A stretch of DNA of 64,000 nucleotides from the NCBI RefSeq assembly GCF_004027225.2, contig NC_044290.2, positions 9,006,906 through 9,070,905 on the forward strand. The letters are read 5' to 3'. The notes under the pieces are model-generated. The model did no database searches. It had not been told where the DNA came from and saw nothing but the letters and a program-made list of their open reading frames with translations. Made by a program: the position numbers and the translations under genes. Of the stretch, positions 26,401 to 40,189 are shown piece by piece. How positions within the stretch are numbered: the first letter of the stretch is position 1; each line of letters begins with the position of its first letter. The stretch is from Strigops habroptila. Its lineage: Eukaryota > Chordata > Aves > Psittaciformes > Psittacidae.

Positions 26401-29400
26401 CCCAGATAACATAACCTCACCTGTTATGAGGACATAGCATGCAGCTTATCATAAAAGTTAGCTTACCACTGATGGTTATTGGATGGCTTTTCACATCCAC
26501 ATTGGCTCGATTAGAAGCCAGGCAGTAGTATGTCCCCGTGTCCTGCCTGCTCATCGTGCCCTTGCGCCACATGACTCTGTCAGCATGTTCACTTTGCTCA
26601 AATACAAGAACATCACGATCAGTTTTTCTAAAAATCCTGAAGTGGATTGGCCAAGATCCCTCTTTCACAGAGCACAGAAAAGCAATCTCACTGCCTTCCT
26701 CCACTTCTCCATACGGAATACTGCCCAGGCTGGCATTCCTGATTGGCACTGCAGGGGAAGGCACGAAGAAAACAAATATTAGCACTATTAGAAATAACTT
26801 TGATGATAAAATACTGTATTGTAGAAATAGTTGCTTTAATGCTTGTGTTATATGCTTTAACTGTCACACGAAACCTCACTACCATCTTCTTTTTAAAGCT
26901 TTAACTACTAACTTTCCTGACAGGCAGAGGAATTTTCCCTTTCTACTTCATGCATATTTGTAGATCAGAGATCTTGCTCATATATAGTAACCCCTAGTTG
27001 CTAATAGGCACCATAATAAACTGACTTTCAGAGCTACTTCACCACTGCAGCTTCTGATGCTGAACACATGCTCAGTGCCTCTGAAAACAGCAGCTAATAA
27101 CAGAGGCATTCAGGGATTTACATCAGTTATTTTAGTGATTAAAATCATAGACTATCTCTAATATTATTATGCATACATTAAATCAAGTCCTATGAAAATC
27201 AAACATGAAGAAAACAGATTTGCTCTGAAATTCTGAATCTTTAATTTTACTAAACCAGCTTCTGTAAGATTTCAAGTCAGAGCTGTGTTTAACATTAACA
27301 TAACCTCAGTTGTAGTTAAGTTAATTCAGATCACTATCAGGAGTTCTACTTCAGCGACAAATGGTTGGAGATACCAAACTTCAACTATTTTTAATTCAAG
27401 TGACCAAAAATTTGTAAACATTTCACATCCATTATGCTTAGTCCATCATTTGCTGCTACAGTTTCAAAACTCAAAATATGGCATTAGACAGAGGAAGAAT
27501 TAAACAGACTTACCTACTACTGTGACGTTTAGAATATTGCTGGTTTTCACACCACTGGAGTGATTATTTCTGGCATCACATCTGTATCCCCTTCTGTCAT
27601 TTTGTCTAATGTTTTCATCCAAGAACGTAGCATATGTGTCATTAATGACTGTTTTCTTCATTTCATTTCCTTTGTAGAATGTGAATGTTATTGGTGGTGT
27701 TCCCATCGCTGAACGACAGATTAACTGTAGAGGCTTCCCTAACACCACCTCTGGTAAACCACTGGCAACAGAAAGAGTTGGCTTGGAGACTGGAGCTAAA
27801 AGGGGAATAACAAAAAATTGTTGCAAATTACAGTGCATAAAGCTGAAAGATACATTATTTTATAGAAAACACAGAAATACACAATATTTAGCTAGTTTAC
27901 ATACACAGCCTATATTGGGAAGCTCTTATTGTTAGAATGGAAGCAGGAGGTGATTTGAACAAAACAAGAATATAGATAATAGAACATATGTGACAGAATA
28001 AAATAGTACATAAAGAGAATGTAAAGGAAGAAAAAAAAAAAGGATCAGTGACACAGCTGTGGATCATCCAAACTCCAGAACTAGCTCTGACCCAAGGAGT
28101 AAGTCTGTAGAACAAAAATACATGTAAGCACCAGTGCATGTATTACCTGAGATGGATCCTGCAGCACCTAATCAGGGACCTCTGCTTCTGCAGCACAGTG
28201 AATCACAACCCAAAGGGGGAATGAAACTCCCTTTAGACTTGAGAACTAACTGTGCTTGTTCCATGAGAGGGAAGGAAACTAGGGTGTTTGTAATTAGTGT
28301 GCTGGTAAGGGGGTTGTATTGATAGCAAAAACCTTGGCTCTTCTGGAATAGAACTCTCCATATGACCTCTGGCTCTCATGGCTTTCTACCTGGAGGGTCA
28401 GGGGGAGGGATTCAAGGCAGACACTGACAGAGTTTCAGATCAAATTGATGAGTGAAAGATTTGCAGAACATTCCCAGCTCCTGCAAATGGTAATGAATGA
28501 GAGTTTACTTGGCACCTAGCAGACTCAAGGGAAGAGAAGGATGACCAGCCCTGGAAAAGCCTGACTTGATTAGATCATGATAGGCCAAATCCTCTACAGT
28601 TAAAGATGACAAGCACATCTCATAGAAATTAATATTGCAAGGACAAATAGACACCCTGCTAGTTCATGGATTGGAGACTGATTCTGTGAATAGATGTGCT
28701 TATAAATAAGCTTATAGTTTCGATTTCCCCCCATACCACTGGGTTCTAAACGCCTGTATCAACTCACCATAAACATTTATCCTTACAGGTTTGCTCTCCT
28801 TGACTATTCCTTTTACTTCAGCTTTACAGATGTAGGATCCAGTATCATTCACACTAACTCTCATTGTCAAGTTTCTAGAAGTTTTCAACAAGACATCACC
28901 ATTTGAAGTCCTCCGCAGCACAGAGAAGTTGGCTTTCCGAAAGCCACTAACGCTGCAGCTCAGAGTTAGCTCTCTGTTTTCATCCAGCTTATTCATAGAA
29001 GCAGCCAGTGTTGGCTTGGGGAATAACTCTGTAAGATAAAAAGAGAATTAATTCATTCAAATTGAGCCTAAAAAGATAGGACTAGCTATCTCAAAGTATA
29101 CAGAATGAAGGACATAGTGAAAGTTTATAATTAGGGAAAAAATAATCATCTTATTTTAATATAATAATATTTTCAGGGAAAATGTAACTTAACAATCACT
29201 TGAATCCACTTCTTGTACGTGTTATTTGAAAGTATTATTTCAGCTGGAAAGTATTGACAGGCAAAAATCAGAAACTAAAATCTACATATAAATAGCCTTT
29301 AACTTAAGGAAAAGATTACACTTGGGTCTGGAGGTCACACTTAGATCTTGAGTTCTACTGAATTTAAACTTAGATGTTAATCTACTGAGTGAACAGAGGT

Positions 29401-32400
29401 GTTACCTGACACAACAACATTCACTTTGGTGGACTTAGATGCTCTCCCTTGCTCCACCTTACACAGGTATTCACCACTGTCCTCTGGAGTAGCTACTGCA
29501 GAGTACTTCAAAACTTTCTCATCTCGTACACTGTTCAGTATTGTTTTGTTTTTCTGGAGTATGATTTCAATATCACGCATTCGGGCTACCACAGTTGAGC
29601 ATTCAAGCTGTATTCTGTCTCCTTCTGTAATATTATTTGAGGGCTTGACACTCAGAGTAGGCTTTATAAATGGTTCTGCAAGAGAATACATAGAAACTCA
29701 TGACCCAAATTTTTAATCATAGCGAAGAATTGTAAAAAGAAAAGATAAACAACTTACCCCTGACTGTAACAAGTGTTTTGTTGCTGTGTTCTGAGCTGTC
29801 AAATTCACGTTGTACATGTCTCTTACCAAAGCAATCAAATTGTAAAATATTATCTCCTTCTTCAACAGGAAATTCCACTTCAGAAAAATTTTTGTATGCT
29901 TCAAAGACATACTTTTCTTTAGGTGTTGAATTCATCTTTATCTTTCGGAAATAGAAATATAAAGGAGGAACTTCTTCTGGTAGCTCACAACGTAATTTCA
30001 CAACTTCACCCTCTAAAACTTCTTTTTTCTCAGCAGTGAGGATTGGCTTGGTCATTCCTTAGAACAGAAAACAAGAAAAACAAAAGAGAACATTGCATAA
30101 TCCTGAAATAAACACTATGTCTGATGACTCTGGTAGTGATCTATGCTAACGAAGAGGTGCAAATAATTTCTAAGAACTGAGCTTTTGAAGACAGTTCCTT
30201 TAATGTGTGGGTACATGCCAAGGCACCTTCAGAAGAACAAAATCTCCCTTCGAGAGGGCAATACAATCTCTATACAATGTGAGAAGTATGAAAGTTGGTA
30301 TTTTGAAGGTAAGACCACTTTCTCCTCAGTGTTTCCTATTGCTACTAAGAAATGAGCAAGCAAAGAAACTAAATACCATCCCAGTTCCTGTACCTAGAGG
30401 TACAGGCCTCTGAATTAAAATTACAAGCCCTCCACAACCCTGTAACTAACTCTGAACAAGTTCTCTCCAAGTTGCTTTTCCAAGGGGAAAAATGTCACCT
30501 GCAGTCAAGAACACACGGCTGGAAAGAGTACAGATGGAGGTGGCCCCAGTTTTCATAAGAGATGAAAGAACAAGACTGATATTATCTGCAAAAGTAGTCC
30601 ACAGTTGCTAGAGCTTTGGCAATGGCTATCACAAGGTGAGAATCTCAATACATTATTTCCAGCTTTTCCAGCAAACTACCCACCCCCCATCATGTTCATG
30701 GGCTGTGGGCATCAGCTTTCACACATAACACTTTCTCTAGTCTAAGGAACAGAGGCTCAGGGCAGAGAGGGTGGTGGCACAGGAGGCACAGATTGCATTC
30801 CTGACTATCACTGATCTGCCACGTAGCCTTGGGATCATGATTTAATTTCTGTGCCTTACCATGAGGATTTAGTACTGAAGTCCTGTACTGGGAAGTCTAT
30901 GGATAAAAAACACTTTGCAATATATCCTATTTAGCACTGACTGTTATTACTTTCCCTGGATGGTTCTCTCTTTGTATCTTAAGCTAACTGCCCTGTTTGA
31001 AGGAATACTCACTCACCTGCTACCCACACATGTAAGGAGTTACTTGATTTTGTCTTCCCACCTGCTTCCACAGTACATTCATACTCTCCTGTATCTGAAG
31101 ATCTAGCCATAGGTACTTCATATCGAGCATCATCTTCATCCGATACAGTCAGGAACACAAGCTTGCCATCCTTAAAAATTGTAAAGTTATGCTTCAGCTG
31201 GAAATCAGTACTTTTGCTAATATCAGCACGGCAGATAATTGACATAGGAGCTCCATTCTTGACTTTGACAGATGGCTGAACATTGATTTCAACTGTGTTG
31301 AAAGTAAAAACTTGATGGAAAATAAAAAAAAGAAACAAGATTTATATTTATTTTCAATTAATCCGACATAATACTGTTATCTCAAGCTGCTGCATTTTAA
31401 TAACAAACTGCTTAGGGTTGTATAAACTGCCAGTTCTCCCCAGTTAGCAGAAATCCCTGGAGTTATCCCAGTATTTTTACCTTGAAAGTAAGGTTAGGGT
31501 TATGTCATTCAGCAAATTTCACTTTAAATGTAGCTCACAAGCTTGGGATAATCTTAAATCTCTAGTTTAGGATAACTAGAGCACAACAGAAGACATTTGG
31601 GCTCAAGTTCTGCAAGCAAACACGTACGAGTCTAACTTCACATTGTTGGAAGTCCAGCAATAATACTCTCAAGAGTCCTTAGCAATACCCTGATTAATTC
31701 AAATCCAGAGTCATAGGCAGAAGCAATGCTTTCAATTAATTTAGAATTTAGACATGTTAGTCCCTGAAAAAATATACTGAATACAGCATTCCTATTCAAA
31801 AAATAACATTGATAAGCACCTTAAGAAATAAAGTTTAGAATAGCATTAATATATATGCTATTTTAGAATAGCATTAATATATATGTAGTGCTTCTGTGTT
31901 TAGACCAAACCAGTAATAATGAATTTGTAGCTTCAATTTTTATAATTATTAGAATCCTGGTATAATTAATATTTTTATTCACACAAGAAGAACAAATATA
32001 GAGAAAGAACCTACAGTTTTTGGCTATGCCCATTTCAGTCAGGATTTGTATTACATATTTGCTACCAGAACAGGAAAACTCCCGCATCTAAAGGAGTCCC
32101 TTGCCATGTACCAGCTATTTATAAACTGTCCTTGCTAGAGAGAGTTTTGGGCATAAAACCAATGCAAAAAATAGTACACTTTTTTTTTTGCATGTGAATA
32201 GACTACATGACAACAAGAAGCAGCATTTCTCTCTAGTGATGGAAAAAGGAAGTATGCAGAATGTACGTGCTGGAAGCCAGCAAGATGATAAAGTAAAAAG
32301 TAAAAGCATTCCTTTCAGAACACAAGTTCTGTACTCTATTCACACACAACCTCTTCTTTTGCAAGAAAAAGGAGCAAGAGAGAGTGCCCTTAACTTATAG

Positions 32401-32958
32401 TCTGCAATTCTATCCTACCTCCTTGCTCGTGGGCATGAGAGGGGGTTTTTAAAGACCAAAGCAAAATGCTAGTAATTAAATGTCCTCTCCCATCTCTTCT
32501 CTCAGTAAAACAAATTACTCCAGGAAAGATTTCACAAAACACACTTTTAAAGTATGAGCAGCACATCTCTCATTTAAACACTACACCAGGAAACATCCCC
32601 AAGCAAAACCTTTTCCAGTTTTTCACATGGCCCAGTTTTGTACTGAGCTATAGTACAGCAAATCCAGATCAACTCTGCTACAGATGCACACCAACAACTG
32701 AGCCATTAGTTAAACTACTTATATGCATTTTGTATGCGAAAAACTCACAACCTACCTCTGTCCTGAGTGTAAAGTTCTGAACCTGGAGAAAAAAAAGAAG
32801 AGAGATGTTATTTTCAAAGCTTACAGATTGAGAGAATGTAATGGGAAACAGTAAAAAGCCCCAAGAAACCCCAAACGAACCACAAACACACGTACCCACT
32901 CAGATATTTAGTTATCAAACTTACACTGCAAGAAAATCACCAGAAGAGCAAGATACAT
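17423..32958 (-). CDS. PECAM1: PECAM-1 (CD31), Ig-superfamily adhesion and ITIM receptor; 3' end unresolved
   Basis: Homophilic adhesion and inhibitory signalling receptor of endothelium, platelets and leukocytes. Coding exons, 5'->3' on the minus strand: 32958-32925 (ATG, signal peptide), 32782-32756, Ig1 31310-31017, Ig2 30057-29758, Ig3 29675-29406, Ig4 29028-28768, Ig5 27795-27514, Ig6 26748-26467, membrane 26055-25948, then cytoplasmic 25044-25017, 23661-23591, 22487-22419 and 17479-17423. All junctions are GT-AG and the frame stays open for about 694 codons. Each Ig exon is phase 1-1 with its cysteine pair. The membrane segment is about residues 593-615, followed by C615 and four lysines. 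Cytoplasmic motifs are VEYTEV (Y663) and TVYSEI (Y686), equivalent to the human ITIM and ITSM; SHP-2 recruitment is known for the family. The last human exon (RYSRTEGSLDGT) was not found, and no counterpart of the human exon just before the first ITIM was found. Confidence 0.94.
21622..21636. repeat. Poly-C homopolymer tract
   Basis: Fifteen consecutive C on the plus strand, within the large PECAM1 intron between the two tyrosine-motif exons. Length is likely to be polymorphic or to carry sequencing error. Confidence 0.9.
22548..22619. repeat. Palindromic MITE-like relic
   Basis: A 72-bp inverted repeat. The outer 14-base arms (gggcctgatcctgc and gcaggatcaggccc) are exact reverse complements, and the inner parts pair imperfectly around 'aaattaatgga...cattgacttt'. 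From memory, palindromes ending in 'gcaggatcaggccc' are common in turtle and crocodile genomes, so I read it as an old non-autonomous DNA-transposon relic. It sits in a PECAM1 intron, about 60 bp upstream (in gene direction) of the first-ITIM exon. Confidence 0.6.
24082..24654 (-). repeat. LTR copy 1 (nearly complete)
   Basis: Starts TGCCGTGG on the plus strand and ends near 'ccaaagccaggcga'. It contains an AT-rich (aataataat-like) and purine-rich stretch at 24200-24275. Its inner end departs from the canonical CAGGACA seen at the outer end of copy 2, so that terminus is decayed. Confidence 0.7.
24725..25002 (-). repeat. LTR copy 2 (partial, same family)
   Basis: Corresponds to the 24379-24654 part of copy 1, from 'cagtttctatactggg' to the outer end 'gaaaccaggaca'. 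The other half of the LTR is missing. Differences from copy 1 are scattered substitutions and short indels, including loss of an 'aagcaacaac'-like block. Confidence 0.7.
30785..30870 (+). repeat. Possible MIR-like SINE fragment
   Basis: 'gatctgccacgtagccttgg', 'gatttaatttctgtgcct' and a following 'gaggatttagtact' keep the order of the MIR core (CTGCCAC..ACCTTGGGC..CTTAACCTCTCTGTGCCT). Short and diverged. It lies in the PECAM1 intron between Ig1 and Ig2. Confidence 0.35.
31834..31885. repeat. 28-bp tandem duplication
   Basis: A 24-base unit (begins tttagaatagc, ends atatatatg) occurs exactly at 31834-31857 and again at 31862-31885, with 4 bases between. It is AT-rich and lies in a PECAM1 intron. 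Confidence 0.9.
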
Positions 32959-32999
32959 CTCGTTCCTGAAGAACACACACACTTAATTCCAAAATAAAA

Positions 33000-35900
33000 C
33001 AATATTCATCATCAGAGGTGATGCCTCCAGGTACCAAAAACAGGTTATGGGTTTTTCTGTTGTTGTTTTATGGAAACTGATAAAATTTTGCCATTAAAAT
33101 ACATAAGTTTTCCCAGATATTCAAAAACTGGCTGGATCAAGTAATCGTTCCCATTACTGGAAACTGGAAATGGCAAACAATGAGAATGTATCTGCTGCTC
33201 ACAGGCAGATTACTGTTCAGGAAGTGACTGGACTTTTCCTGAGGGCGCCACCAAATGCATTTGCTTTGTTTAATTTCTTAAGGTGTATTAAAAAAACAAG
33301 AAGTTCCAATGACATTTATCCTGCAGTTCCTGTCAATGTGGGGACTTTTAAGTCACAATTAACCATTTACACACAAAAATTGCCTTTTCCATTTGACCTC
33401 AGCAGATACTTGAGCAAATATTTCCCTTCACCCTGACATGGAGAACTCTTTTAAAGAATAGACGTACAGAATTATTAATTTTTCCCCTTTACCTCCATTT
33501 CCAGGTCTCTCATCTCTGCTGTGGCAAAGAACAGCTTTACTATAAGGTGCACAATAAATTTAAATTATATCAGAAACCACAGCTACTGTTGTGTTAGACT
33601 AGAATATTGACAGGCAGATCTTAATGCTACCATTATGTATCAAAAACATGGAACTGCACAAGATTTAATTTGATGTCGTTAGGACAGTGCAAAAGATACC
33701 CAAGAAAAGAACTGGTTGGAGTTTCATTTCCCAGCAGAAATCTGAAGCAGCAGTGGCACAATGTGAAATGGAGAATACTCTGGAGCAAGAGTTAAATCTG
33801 CTAGCAGGCATTCCTGAGAGATCTTCTGACCTCTTCTGTGTTAGCTCTTTTGCCATGGGGCAATATGACAGCCAGCCTGAAATCAGGGATGATTAATTCT
33901 GCATCCAGAACACTGAAAGCAGAAATTGAGCAAATGTGATCAGAGGAGGAGGAAAAGTTGCAAAACATTCTACTTCAGCATTCTGCCCTCAGTTTCCACT
34001 GAGGTTTATCAGTCCACTGTCAAGTCAGACTTAAAGTCATTCCACTTGAGCCCTAACACTGACTTTGTCTATACTCTTGATAAAGTGAACTGAAATCATG
34101 GCCCTTCAAAAAGTGTTTCTCAAGTTGTGTGTCCAGAACTCCCTAAATAGTGACTTGGTTATTCTCGAAAATTGAGTGTTCAACTTTTAATCCCTTAGTT
34201 TCTTTCCTTTGAGACACACTCAATGCTTTCCTTTTCTTCCAGCAGCATTTTCCAAGCTTGTTAAAACACTGCTGAAAACAATACTAAATACATTCACAGA
34301 AGCCTATAAATGAGACTTACAGTTCTCATAAGCTTCTGTGTTTGTATGAAATCCTCCTTTTTTTCTTTTTTTCTCCTGAGGTCAATGAAAACTGTATTTT
34401 TTCCCCCAAAAAACAATAGTTTAAAGCTCTATGTGTATTTTAATGCTTGTATTACACACATGAGCAGGGTGTTTTGCAAAAGGAAACAGGAGGGAAACGC
34501 TCATCTCCTTAACAATGTATAGGCGATATGAACGAGCATCTATGTAGCTATGTTTTGCAGGGAGGGAGCACAATAGTCATAGTAACTAATGACTAAGAAG
34601 TAAGCTGTTTAACTAGCAGTAGTATTTGTTCTGTTTAATCCAGTCTGTTTGAAATACACCACAACAAAAGACTGATGGTCTGGCTGGTTGCCAGCAATGG
34701 TCTCCAGAGCCAGGTAAAGGAAAAGAGAAGGAGGACACATGGCAGGTGGAGAACAAAGGTACACCAACTTTTGCTATTGATAACAAAAAACAGGAAGGAA
34801 GGCGATTTCCCCCTTCCCCTCTCCCCCATAAAAGAATTCAGCAGGACACACAAAGCTCAGCAAAGCCACACCAGTCTTTCCCACAGGGGACAAAGGCTCT
34901 CCTCTGAGCCACTGCGAGGGAAGGGGAAAGTGAGTGTGGGCTAATATCCTACAGATTGAGCCAATACGGAACCAGGCTAGTTTCAGCCTGAGGTGGAAAG
35001 GCCAGCTTTTAGGATGAACTAGGTCAGGAGTAAGGTTTAATGGTGCCAAAACCTGAGGCTGTTGTGAGATGTCCCTCCAGGGAAAGTATGTGCCATAAGA
35101 TGTCACAGGCCAATTAGAGTGTTGTGTTCTTGATAAGCCCTCACCTTCGTCCTGGAGAGGAAAATCTAGCTGGTATCAACCAAAATCCAAGAAGTAAATT
35201 CAACTGCAGGAATTTAAACCAAAATATCATAAAACTTGGGGGAAAAGTACTTCAAATGCAAAAGAATGGCTTGAGACAATCTTCCACTGTTACACTGGAA
35301 ATCAGATTGACTTAAAGCATTTAGATTTAAAAGTACCTGTGCCAGTAATACAGCTGCACATTTTCCTAGCAGTCACCTTATTGTAATCTTACATTTTTCT
35401 GAAGTATGTAAGACCAAAGTTATTCTGATATACATCGTATAAAGAAATCCCTTATATTTGTGGGAAAAGCAGGATTGACCTCAAAAATGCAACAGACCTT
35501 CTGAACCAGACAGAATAGTCATTATAATGTGACACAATGCCCTTGGAGACCTATGGGAATAATTACATTTAATCCACTGCCCCATGAGCCAGACCCTTGA
35601 ACACTAAAGCTGCGCTCATCTGGGAATTCACAATCCCATTCCTACCAGCTGAGTCCTCCACTACTTGCGCACATATGACATATCCTAAACCCACCAGCTC
35701 TGCCATCTGAACAGAGCTTTGCCTGCATTCAGAGGCAAGGCCTCGTCTCCTAATTAAGGGCAAAATGCTGAATAAGATTTTCAGCTTTTTCCCTCTGCAA
35801 ACACAGTGTTTCCAGCCAGTCCCTTACGGCAGGGGAGGAAGCTGGGAGTTCACAGCACACTTGAGCTGTTTGTTTTCATTTGCTCTCCAGCTGGCTGGCA

Positions 35901-38900
35901 GGACAGCAAAGAGCACAGCACAGAGCCGGTCTCTAGGACTGTCATCCTACTTCCTCACAGAGCACATGCTGATTCCAGCAAATCTAAACTTTGCCTCCTG
36001 GTCTCAAATGCCCATTCCTGACGGGAGTTTCACTTTCTTCAGAAAAGGTTAAGTCTCTACATGTGTTGCCTTCAAGTTCTATCACGCTGATCTACAACAA
36101 AACATTTAACATGACATTCTGGGGTGATCGAATCTTGATCCTGAAGACAGAGAGTCCATATGGTTTCTTCTATAAGTTCACTGATTTTAAAAGCAGTTAA
36201 TGGCTCTAGAGGTGTATGTACAAATGTTTGGGATTTTCTAAATTTTATTTTCAAAATGATAAAAATTCAGAGCTCTGTGTTCTTCTACACTGAAGTGAAC
36301 ACAAGCTTCCCAGTAAGAATATTCTATTAAGAATAGAAAATCAGCTCTGATTTCTAATTCTCCAATCCCAAAAATATTTTGCTCAATTATCCCTTCCTGT
36401 GTCAGCATACTCATAGATAATGAACTGCAGTCAGCACTGCTGTTTTCACAGGTCTAGCCAAATCCCTGGTGAACTAGGAATGAACTGCCTTTTTACTCCA
36501 TATATTTTCAGGGTATATCATCTTCTCTTGAATATGTGACATTTGTATCATTTCGCTGTATTTTAAAAGTGTGTCTTTATTCCTCCCCAGAGAAGAATAA
36601 AAATGAATTTTATCCCTGGGTTTGAATATTTATAAAGAACATCAAAGAAATGAACATTGAGGGGGTTTTAGAAATCTAGAAATTCTACGATTAACAGAAG
36701 GTCTAGATTGCAGGAAGTTTGTTCATATCAGAATAAACTGCATTTCACAATGGCACCATCTACTGGGAGATGAGCACTGTAGCAAAGCACATGTGGATCC
36801 TTCACCTCTCTTTCAGATGATTACTGATACCCAACACCTCCTCCAAATGGCAATTAAATAAGATCTGGAAAAGTAACTGAAGGAACCAAGAAGCTGATAA
36901 TGAAAGATTATCACTGAGGCTTTCACACCGACGTTTTTCTTTTGAATATAACAGGAGGTGATTATTGCTATTTAGCTTTATGCTTCCTTACCGAAATGGT
37001 GCAACTTTGAAAAGAACACCAGGAATCTGAAGCCTCGACTTGTATTTCATGTAGCACACACACCCGTGGTGTGTGGGAAATCTATTTGTTGGTTTACACT
37101 AGGATCATGGTTTCTGATTCTACCTCTCCAGCTTTCTCTGTTCCAGTAGTGGGCATAAGCGACTGATTCTACACACTGAGGACATTTTTAACTGCTTTCT
37201 TCTCCTGGGTTAACAAGTTCCTCAAGCTAGAAACAGACATCACAGACTGTCACTATCACACAGTGTGCTTATCTAGCAATATACCGGAATTTGCAGTTGT
37301 TTTGCTTAGCACCCAGCATTTCTGCGTGCAGCAAAAAACCAGCCTCAAGCTCTGCAGCAATATTCATCTCAGAGTATGGATTGTGCCAGAGAAAAGGTCA
37401 GAACCTTCTGGCTGGAGAGGGAGTAATTCCTGAAATGTTTTTCCTTCTCTGTACATTCCCATTGTTTCTGTATTGCTTGATGATTCTCCAAGTACTATCC
37501 CACACCAGTTTTGTAAGTGAAATTCAGTTGGTAGTAACTCAACAGAAAATCTTTCTGTTGACAGAAAATCTTTCAGCAGACTCTACAGAAACCAAGAGAA
37601 GGCTGATTAAGAGAGTACTCTGTATCTTTCAACCTATAGTATTCTTATAGCAATTCTTGAACACATTTCTCTGGAACACTTTCCAGACAGCAATGTCAGA
37701 ATTAATCCCAAGAGAAATGCATTAAGTAGCCCCAGCCTTTGGGGTCTCATCAAAATCTTTTCTTCCTTTTTTGTTTTTTTGGGGGAGAAGGCAAAAGGAG
37801 CCAGAGGGAACACAGATCATTTTAAATATTCCATCTTTGGAGCTTAGGAGCTGCTAGGTTACTCAAATTGGGTACCCAAAATCTCCTTTCACCTGCTGAC
37901 ATGTTCTTTGCAATTTTCAGTTCATTGAAAACCATTAATTACATTTAAATTCTCATTCAGAATCTGAGGATCATTGCCAGAAATTAAAAGATATCTTAAA
38001 TGTGAGATCCTTTCCTCTTTTACTGTTACTTATCCTCTACAAAAAACAACCTTCTTACAATCAAATACCAAGTAGTTAAAATAAAGAGAAGACTTGCCAC
38101 CACAGCCATTTTGAGTAGGAGTGTTAAAATCTGGTATTCAGTGATGATCTAGCTATATCAGCAAAACCTTTTTGCAGACAAAACACAAGTGCTTAATTTA
38201 ATTCATCACCAGACATAACTGTTAGTATATGGTGATTTCTAGCAAGCCTTCTGCAGACATATACTGTAGCAGACGGTCTTCCAGCATGGAGGACCTCTGG
38301 GATGAGAAACTGCAACTGGGAATAACTTTTGTAATTCCGCTGAAACATGCAAATTTCCCTGGAAGCCTCCGATAAGACAGATACATTGTGAAGCCTTCAC
38401 AGCCTTTCTACAGAATGCTATCCTGCACTATTTTCATTCTCAAGTCAAAGAATTGACCTTGTGAATGAAAGCTCAGTTTGGCTTTTATTGTCTTCCACCT
38501 GCTTGCTTGAGGCAGAATATCATCACAGCACCAAGTGATACACAGCTCCCTCTCAGACTTTCTAACTTACTTGTTTTGGCTGGAGGCCTTCTGTTCATTG
38601 CTCTTTGTTAAATGTATTCAGTTCTTCTTCCATGTACAACCACATTAATTCTAGGCAGATAATTTGTAAATCTAATAAAAAGAGAACTCCAGGCTTGCAC
38701 GGTATCTTACTGATGCTATAAAACTCTACATATACATGCTGAACAAATCAACATCATGTTAGTCCAAAGTCAATAGCCAACTCTGCCAGAAAAAACAATC
38801 ATCGTGGAAGTAAACTTCGTGTACTACTATCTGGGACACTCTTGAAGAGACTAATGAACTACTTAGCATCTAAAGTTAAAGTCAGTATTCAAAACCTCAC

Positions 38901-40140
38901 AGAAAGGTAATGCCAAAGGCTAATTTTGCCCTTTTTCCCTGTTTCACATTGACAATATGGCCAGCCAGATGCCATATGGACAATATGGATGCTGTTCTCC
39001 TTGCTGAAGGGCACAATAAGACAGTAACATTTTTTTCTCAGAGTAATACAACAGGATTTAATGAAGCTCATTCTCATAATTTTGGGAATTACTTCCAGCA
39101 CACACAGAAAAATACTGCCTTAAAGCCTATTATAAAGCTGCCATAAGGATGCTATCCACCTTCAGATCTGCTGAATACTCATCACAATGATATCCACATA
39201 AACCAGAAGAAATTAAAAGCATTATTCCAAGAGTAGTGCTTGAGAATAATAATGGGCCATTGGCACACACAGCTCCCATGAGTTCATACAGTCCATTGGA
39301 CTATGCTTTAGCAAAATTCTAGTACATCCAGCCCTTCCTTGCCCTATAGGACTGAGTAGTCAATAAATTTTTCCAGAAGCTTCTTTATATCAACCTAACT
39401 TAATCGTTTACATTACAAACTTTATCTGAGTGATGATCTAACCAGCACGTTGTTACTGCCCTCGTGGTGATGTAGCAATTGCAGATTGGCTTTCATACAA
39501 ACTTCATCACTAACCCTCAGCTACCAAATCCTACCATAACAGTTAAAAAAGTCTTTTTACATGGGAAGTGTCTCTATCAGTGCTCTGCAAAGCAATTATA
39601 AAAGTGAAAAAGTAATCAGATATTTGAGCAGATGAAACGGCTAATCCCAGGTGTTGGACAGTTAAATGAAACACAGCTCTTCCCCATAATCTACATGTAG
39701 AATTCAGATGGATGGAATGTGTCAAAGAAAACATATTCCCTTCTATTTCAGACACTAAAGCCAAATTTCAGGGAAAACAAAACAAGCAAAGCAAAAACCA
39801 AAACAAACACTGAGGACAAAGACACACTGAACTACAGGACCTCCACCCAGGGGAAGAGAGAGCAGGGTTGCTTAGCAGAGGCCAAAACAAGAAAGCCAAG
39901 AGCCAAGAAAGGCACAAACAGTTCTGGAAGAGCTCTCCTCACTTCCCAAATAGGAACCAGTGCTTTGAACCAGCACTTTTGTTCCCTAGATACCCCCTAG
40001 GCCACACACCCTAAGGGAACCAAGCAAGCCCTCTGCACACGCGCCATTTAAAGCTGGTGTAAAGGAGCGGTCTTGGTGACAACTGACCTTTTCTCTTTTA
40101 AAAAGTACGTACAAATTCAGAGCTCACAGTAACAATTCAC
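33000..40140. other. Spacer between PECAM1 and the orphan CpG island
   Basis: I find no coding exon on either strand. An imperfect direct repeat of 'cagaaaatctttc' lies at about 37544-37575 and an A/C-rich low-complexity stretch at 39775-39815. If PECAM1 has a non-coding 5' exon, it should lie here or in the CpG island. Confidence 0.5.
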
Positions 40141-40189
40141 CAATCCCCACACACAACATGAACCAGCTTATCACAAAAAGAAAAGCGCT

